From Pseudomonadota bacterium (GTDB lineage Bacteria; Pseudomonadota; Alphaproteobacteria; Rhizobiales; JAKPQE01), in the NCBI GenBank assembly GCA_029572955.1, contig JAKPQE010000087.1, forward strand, positions 1 through 63,350: a stretch of 63,350 nt of DNA, in the 5' to 3' direction. A model generated the notes under the pieces. That model was not told the DNA's origin. It worked only from the letters and a program-made list of their open reading frames with translations, and did no database searches. How positions within the stretch are numbered: position 1 is the stretch's first letter; each line of letters begins with the position of its first letter. Below are positions 59,541-63,350 of the stretch, piece after piece. The translations under genes and the position numbers were made by a program.

Positions 59541-60740
59541 ATGTCCGACTCGTTCAAGGCCCGCGGCTTTGCCACCCGCGCCATCCACTACGGCTACGAT
59601 CCGCTCGCCTATCACGGGGCGCTCAACCCGCCGGTATTCCTGACGTCGACCTACGGTTTTCCGAGCGTCGAATCGGGCGCGGCGCGCTTTGCCGGCGAGG
59701 AGGAGGGCTACATCTACAGCCGCGTCGGCAATCCGACGGTGAGCGTTTTGGAAAGCCGGCTCGCCGAACTCGAGGGCGGCGAGGCGGCGCTCGCCACCGC
59801 GTCGGGCATGGGCGCCATCACGGCGGTGATCTGGACGCTGCTCTCGGCCGGCGACGAGATCATCGCCGACCTCACGCTCTACGGCTGCACCTTCGGCCTC
59901 CTCGAGCACCACATCCACCGCTTCGGCATCTCGGCGCGGTTCGTCGACCTCACCGATCCGGCCAATCTTGCCGCGGTGATCGGGCCGAAGACGCGGATGG
60001 TGATCACCGAGACGCCGTCGAACCCGAACATGCGCATCGTCGACATCGCCGCCGTGGCCGGGATCTGCCACAAGGCCGGCGCGCTCCTCGTCGTCGACAA
60101 CACCTATTGCACGCCCTATTTGCAGCGCCCGCTCGCCCTCGGCGCCGATATCGTCGTCCACTCGGCGACGAAATATCTCGGCGGCCATGGCGATCTCCTC
60201 GCCGGGGCGGTGGTCTCGACCAAGGAACTCGTCACCGCGTTCCGCTTCACCGGCATCAAGGAGCTGAACGGCGCCTGCATCTCGGCGCTCGATGCGTTCC
60301 TCATCCTGCGCGGCATGAAGACCCTGACCCTCCGGATGGACCGCCACTCGGCGACGGCGGGCCGTCTCGCCGAGGCGCTGGAAGCCCATCCGGCGGTGGC
60401 GCGGGTCTATTATCCCGGCCTCGACAGCCATCCGCAGAAGGCGCTCGCCGAGAGGCAGATGCGGGCGATGGGCGGCATGATCGCGCTCGAGCTGAAGGGC
60501 GGGATCGAGGCCGGCAAGGCGTTCATGAACGGGGTGCAGCTGGCGACCCGCGCCGTCAGCCTCGGCGATGCCGAGACGCTGGTGCAGCATCCGGCCTCGA
60601 TGACCCATGCGACCTACGACCCGGAGGAGCGGGCGCGGCACGGCTTCACCGACGGGCTGGTGCGCATCTCGGTCGGTCTCGAGGACTACGACGACCTCGG
60701 GGAAGATCTGCTCGGCACGCTCGACCGGCTGGCGGGATAG
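59541..60740 (+). CDS. mdeA: Methionine gamma-lyase
   Basis: 399 residues, PLP-dependent Cys/Met metabolism family. It splits methionine to methanethiol, 2-oxobutyrate and ammonia. The PLP lysine is in HSATKYLGGHGD and the phosphate-binding YSRVGNPT is present. The active-site cysteine specific to methionine gamma-lyases (TLYGCTF, Cys116 type) separates it from cystathionine lyases. Its sequence follows P. putida MdeA closely from GFATRAIHYGYDP on. The ATG at 59541 follows AAGGAG. Confidence 0.93.
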   Translation: MSDSFKARGFATRAIHYGYDPLAYHGALNPPVFLTSTYGFPSVESGAARFAGEEEGYIYSRVGNPTVSVLESRLAELEGGEAALATASGMGAITAVIWTLLSAGDEIIADLTLYGCTFGLLEHHIHRFGISARFVDLTDPANLAAVIGPKTRMVITETPSNPNMRIVDIAAVAGICHKAGALLVVDNTYCTPYLQRPLALGADIVVHSATKYLGGHGDLLAGAVVSTKELVTAFRFTGIKELNGACISALDAFLILRGMKTLTLRMDRHSATAGRLAEALEAHPAVARVYYPGLDSHPQKALAERQMRAMGGMIALELKGGIEAGKAFMNGVQLATRAVSLGDAETLVQHPASMTHATYDPEERARHGFTDGLVRISVGLEDYDDLGEDLLGTLDRLAG

Positions 60741-60838
60741 GCGCGGCGCGGCGGGCGGGCACCGGCGGCGCCGTTACTGGCGCGATGCCGGCGGCGCAAT
60801 GTCGGTGGCGCGGTGCCGGCGGCCGCATCGCGGCCGCC

Positions 60839-60878
60839 AAAAAGCCGAAAGCCCGCGTGCCGCCGAGGCGGTGCGGGC
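60839..60878 (-). terminator. Terminator after rpsU
   Basis: An imperfect GC stem (60851-60878) is followed on the minus strand by TTTCGGCTTTTT (complement of 60839-60850), 66 bases beyond the rpsU stop. Confidence 0.5.
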
Positions 60879-60943
60879 AAAAGGCGGACGCCGGAGGCGT
60901 CGATTCTTCGAAGCAGCCGCGGCGACGGCGCCGCGGCAAGAGC

Positions 60944-61156
60944 TCAGCGGCGGCCCTTGCCGGCCACCAGACCCTCGCGCTGGGCGCGCTTGCGGGCGCG
61001 GCGGATGGCCTCGGCCTTCTCGCGCGCCTTCTTCTCGGACGGCTTCTCGTAATGAGAACGCAGCTTCATCTCGCGGAAGATGCCTTCGCGCTGCATCTTC
61101 TTCTTGAGCGCCTTGAGGGCCTGATCGACGTTGTTGTCGCGAACGAGTACCTGCAC
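60944..61156 (-). CDS. rpsU: 30S ribosomal protein S21 (bS21)
   Basis: 70 residues starting [20 protein letters not shown] and ending in a basic helix ([17 protein letters not shown]). bS21 lies on the 30S platform near the anti-Shine-Dalgarno. Standard length for alphaproteobacteria; monocistronic here. Confidence 0.96.
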   Translation of the reverse strand: MQVLVRDNNVDQALKALKKKMQREGIFREMKLRSHYEKPSEKKAREKAEAIRRARKRAQREGLVAGKGRR

Positions 61157-61310
61157 GCGTGCTTCCTGTCGTTTTCGTCAGAACGATGATGTCGGATGGT
61201 TCGGGAGCACAAAACTCCCCGGCAGCACTCGCGCGCCGCCTGAACGTGGGAGGCTTAATAGCGAAGTCGCCGGGAAATGTCCACCTTTCGCGGACGGGAT
61301 TTCGTGCAAG

Positions 61311-61331
61311 GGGTGCGGGTTTTTCGCACCC
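61311..61331 (-). terminator. Hairpin after purK
   Basis: Stem 61311-61317 with 61325-61331 around GGTTTTT, 21 bases beyond the purK stop. No T-tract follows on the minus strand, so it is a weak candidate. Confidence 0.3.
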
Positions 61332-61351
61332 GTTCCGAAGGCCGGCCGCGC

Positions 61352-62425
61352 TCAGCCGAGCTTCAGGCGGTTGACGTGGCCCATCTTGCGGCCGGGGCGG
61401 CTTTCCGCCTTGCCGTAGAGATGCAGCCGGGCGCCGGGCTCGGCGGCGATCTCGGCCCAGCGGTCGGCATCGGCGCCGACGAGGTTCTCCATCTCGACGT
61501 CGGCAAGGCGCGTCGGCTCGCCGAGCGGCCAGCCGGCGACGGCGCGGACATGCTGCTCGAACTGCGAGACGAGGCAGGCGTCCTCGGTCCAGTGGCCGGA
61601 ATTGTGGACGCGCGGGGCGATCTCGTTGACGACGAGGTGTTCGCCCGCGCCGTCGCGCACGAGGAACAGCTCGACGGCGAGCACGCCGACATAGTCGAGG
61701 GCGGCGGCGATCGTCTCGCCGATGCGCCGGGCCTCGGCCTCGGTCTCGGGCGAGACGCCGGCGGGCACGCGGGTGCGGTCGAGAATGTGGTGGGCGTGGG
61801 TGTTCCAGGCGAGGTCGAAGGCCTCGACCGTGCCGTCGAGGCCGCGGGCGACGATGATCGAGACCTCGCGCTCGAAGTCGACGAGACCTTCGAGAATCGC
61901 CGGGGCGTTGGCGATGCGGGCAAGGGCGCCGACGACGTCGTTGGCGCTCCTGAGCATCACCTGGCCCTTGCCGTCATAGCCGAAGCGGCGGGTCTTCAGG
62001 ACGCCACGGCCCTTGAAGCGGGCAAGCGCCGATTCCAGCGTCGCCTCGCCGGTGACCTCGGCGAAGGGTGCGACGGCAATGCCGAGGTCGGCGATGAAGC
62101 GCTTCTCGACGAGCCGGTCCTGCGAAACGGCGAGGGCCTTCGGGCCTGGGCGCACCGGGCGGCGCGCCTCGAGGAAGGCGGCGGTCTCGCCGGGCACGTT
62201 CTCGAATTCGTAGGTGACGACGTCGACGCTGTCGGCGAAGCGGGCGAGGGCGGCCTCGTCGTCATAGGCCGCGATCGTATGGGTGGCGGCGACCTCGAAA
62301 GCCGGGCTCGCCGCATCCGGGCAATAGATATGGCACTTGAGACCGAGCCGGGCGGCGGCGAGCGCCATCATGCGGCCGAGCTGGCCACCGCCGAGAATGC
62401 CGATGGTCTGACCGGGAGCGAGCAT
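61352..62425 (-). CDS. purK: N5-carboxyaminoimidazole ribonucleotide synthase
   Basis: 357 residues, ATP-grasp fold: GILGGGQLGRMMALAAARLG, YEFENVP, KTRRFGYDGKGQ and EIAPRVHNSGHWT. With ATP it carboxylates aminoimidazole ribonucleotide in purine synthesis, supplying PurE. It lies 10 bases after purE. Confidence 0.96.
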   Translation of the reverse strand: MLAPGQTIGILGGGQLGRMMALAAARLGLKCHIYCPDAASPAFEVAATHTIAAYDDEAALARFADSVDVVTYEFENVPGETAAFLEARRPVRPGPKALAVSQDRLVEKRFIADLGIAVAPFAEVTGEATLESALARFKGRGVLKTRRFGYDGKGQVMLRSANDVVGALARIANAPAILEGLVDFEREVSIIVARGLDGTVEAFDLAWNTHAHHILDRTRVPAGVSPETEAEARRIGETIAAALDYVGVLAVELFLVRDGAGEHLVVNEIAPRVHNSGHWTEDACLVSQFEQHVRAVAGWPLGEPTRLADVEMENLVGADADRWAEIAAEPGARLHLYGKAESRPGRKMGHVNRLKLG

Positions 62426-62435
62426 CGGGGTGCCT

Positions 62436-62936
62436 CTACTTGTCGTCGACGGGGCGCTCGGCGACGGCGGCGGTCTGGCGGGCGCGCCAGTCGTCGAGAC
62501 GGCGGGCGAGGGCCGGGTCGGTGAGGGCGAGGACGCCGGCGGCGAGCAGCGCGGCGTTGACGGCGCCGGAGCGGCCGATGGCGAGCGTTCCGACCGGCAC
62601 GCCGGCCGGCATCTGGACGATCGAGAGCAGGCTGTCCTCGCCGGAGAGCGCCTTCGATTCGACCGGCACGCCGAACACCGGCAGCGGCGTCATCGCGGCG
62701 GTCATGCCCGGCAGGTGGGCGGCGCCGCCAGCACCGGCGATGATGATCTTGAAGCCGGCGTCGCGGGCGCCCGTGGCGAACGCGTAGAGCCGTTGCGGCG
62801 TGCGATGGGCCGAGACAATGCGGGCGTCATAGGCGATGCCGAGCGCCTCGAGCGTCTCGGCGGCATGGCGCATGGTCGGCCAGTCGGACTGGCTGCCCAT
62901 GATGATCGCGACAGGAGGCGTCTTTTCCGCCGTCAT
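62436..62936 (-). CDS. purE: N5-carboxyaminoimidazole ribonucleotide mutase
   Basis: 166 residues. The class I PurE motifs are present: [19 protein letters not shown] and [12 protein letters not shown]. It moves the carboxyl group made by PurK. First gene of the purEK operon, with a promoter 62 bases upstream. Confidence 0.96.
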   Translation of the reverse strand: MTAEKTPPVAIIMGSQSDWPTMRHAAETLEALGIAYDARIVSAHRTPQRLYAFATGARDAGFKIIIAGAGGAAHLPGMTAAMTPLPVFGVPVESKALSGEDSLLSIVQMPAGVPVGTLAIGRSGAVNAALLAAGVLALTDPALARRLDDWRARQTAAVAERPVDDK

Positions 62937-62997
62937 TTCTTCCCCCCGGAAGTCGCCGGCCTTCGGAGCTTGCCTCCCCCGCGCCGGAAAGCGGGGG

Positions 62998-63025
62998 ATT
63001 ATAGGGATCGCGGCCGACTTGCCAA
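62998..63025 (-). promoter_or_regulatory. Sigma-70 promoter for purEK
   Basis: On the minus strand TTGGCA (63020-63025), a 16-base spacer and a consensus TATAAT (62998-63003) lie 62 bases before purE. Confidence 0.65.
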
Positions 63026-63194
63026 GGAATATGGTATGGGTTCGACGAAGTCCGTAACGGAGGCTTCATGAACTCGGCGCAGGATGATCCCCGAAAAGGC
63101 ATGGATTGCCGGCCGTTGCGATTTTCGCAACTTTGTGCCATGTGAAGCTCATTCCGGTGCGTCCCGTAATATTTCGTGGCCGTGCCGGCATATA

Positions 63195-63260
63195 AGGGCT
63201 CCTGCGGGAGCCCTCAGATCACTGACAAACCCGTCGATATTTTCGGCGGGTTTTGTTTTT
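63195..63260 (+). terminator. Hairpin plus rho-independent terminator at the right end
   Basis: An 8-bp stem with a TGCG loop (63195-63202 with 63207-63214) is followed by a second stem (63227-63233 with 63247-63253) and TGTTTTT. The transcript it ends is not obvious: only a 25-codon reading frame (63068-63145) lies before it, so it may close a small RNA. The last 90 bases show nothing else. Confidence 0.55.
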
Positions 63261-63350
63261 GGTTCGGCGGGTTTGGTTTGTCGGGAGAGGTTTTGGGCGG
63301 CCTGAGAGGCGTGGCGGCTCATGCGGTTGCCGGTTTTGGGGCTTTGGTGA

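Noticed and set aside
60818-60838. Perfect 8-bp hairpin followed by AAAAA after the methionine gamma-lyase gene
   Set aside because: The tail is A-rich on the coding strand and has no T-tract on the other, so it is not a normal terminator.
63068-63145. 25-codon reading frame with a GGAGG upstream
   Set aside because: Very short, no recognisable family, spacing to the ribosome-binding site only four bases; insufficient support as a gene.
63084-63305. 73-codon frame at the right end
   Set aside because: It reads through a hairpin and a rho-independent terminator and shows no family motif.

Overview
The window is a high-GC chromosomal segment of an alphaproteobacterium, most likely a member of the Hyphomicrobiales (Rhizobiales). 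The indicators are gapR (DUF2312), a 44-residue aa3-type cytochrome oxidase subunit IV, a three-gene pntAA-pntAB-pntB transhydrogenase, a DUF1036 gene translationally coupled to pyk, the order obgE-proB-proA-nadD-rsfS-rlmH-ppa, the ffh-rpsP-rimM-trmD-rplS-leuC block, and a DUF882 plus L,D-transpeptidase cell-wall pair. The family and genus cannot be fixed from the sequence alone.

Left edge (1-1826): the end of an IS3-family insertion sequence, then a P4-type tyrosine integrase whose start lies next to a 25-base tandem repeat and, about 160 bases further on, a sequence that reads as the 3' end of a tRNA gene. This looks like the right border of an integrated island, with native or older accessory DNA beginning just after 1826.

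Accessory region (2004-9874): the most unusual part of the window. Seven genes lie on one strand: a DUF2946 protein, a TonB-dependent outer-membrane receptor, a membrane-anchored periplasmic DUF4198-like protein, a NapH-type polyferredoxin membrane protein, a single-subunit 2-hydroxyacyl-CoA-dehydratase/benzoyl-CoA-reductase family protein that best fits the double-cubane cluster protein (DCCP) group, its ATP-dependent [4Fe-4S] activase, and a CcdA/UreH-like membrane protein with paired cysteines. The last five are overlapping or separated by no more than 20 bases. I read it as a candidate ATP-driven low-potential reductase system with its own outer-membrane import, inner-membrane electron supply and thiol-handling component. 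Substrate and function are unknown.

Core block on the minus strand (9955-25264): ppa, rlmH, rsfS, nadD, proA, proB, obgE, then feoABC with a Fur-like box, leuC, and the ribosome/SRP operon ffh-rpsP-rimM-trmD-rplS with a good sigma-70 promoter.

Middle (25701-31622): an Fnr-type regulator lacking one cluster ligand, divergent from a NifX-type protein with a histidine-rich tail; a TPP riboswitch controlling a thiamine-precursor ABC permease and binding protein with no ATPase beside them; a lone receiver-domain protein and a degenerate EAL protein; rpmJ with its promoter.

Right half (31701-63350): mainly housekeeping genes: pyruvate kinase, glycerate kinase, a DMT exporter, N-formylglutamate amidohydrolase, gapR, the cell-wall pair, an orphan NtrC-type regulator, oligoendopeptidase F, an ABC1/UbiB kinase, cox subunit IV, transhydrogenase, two chemoreceptors flanking a Na/Pi transporter, a divergent Lrp regulator/methionine gamma-lyase pair, rpsU and purEK. 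No rRNA, complete tRNA or CRISPR array was seen.
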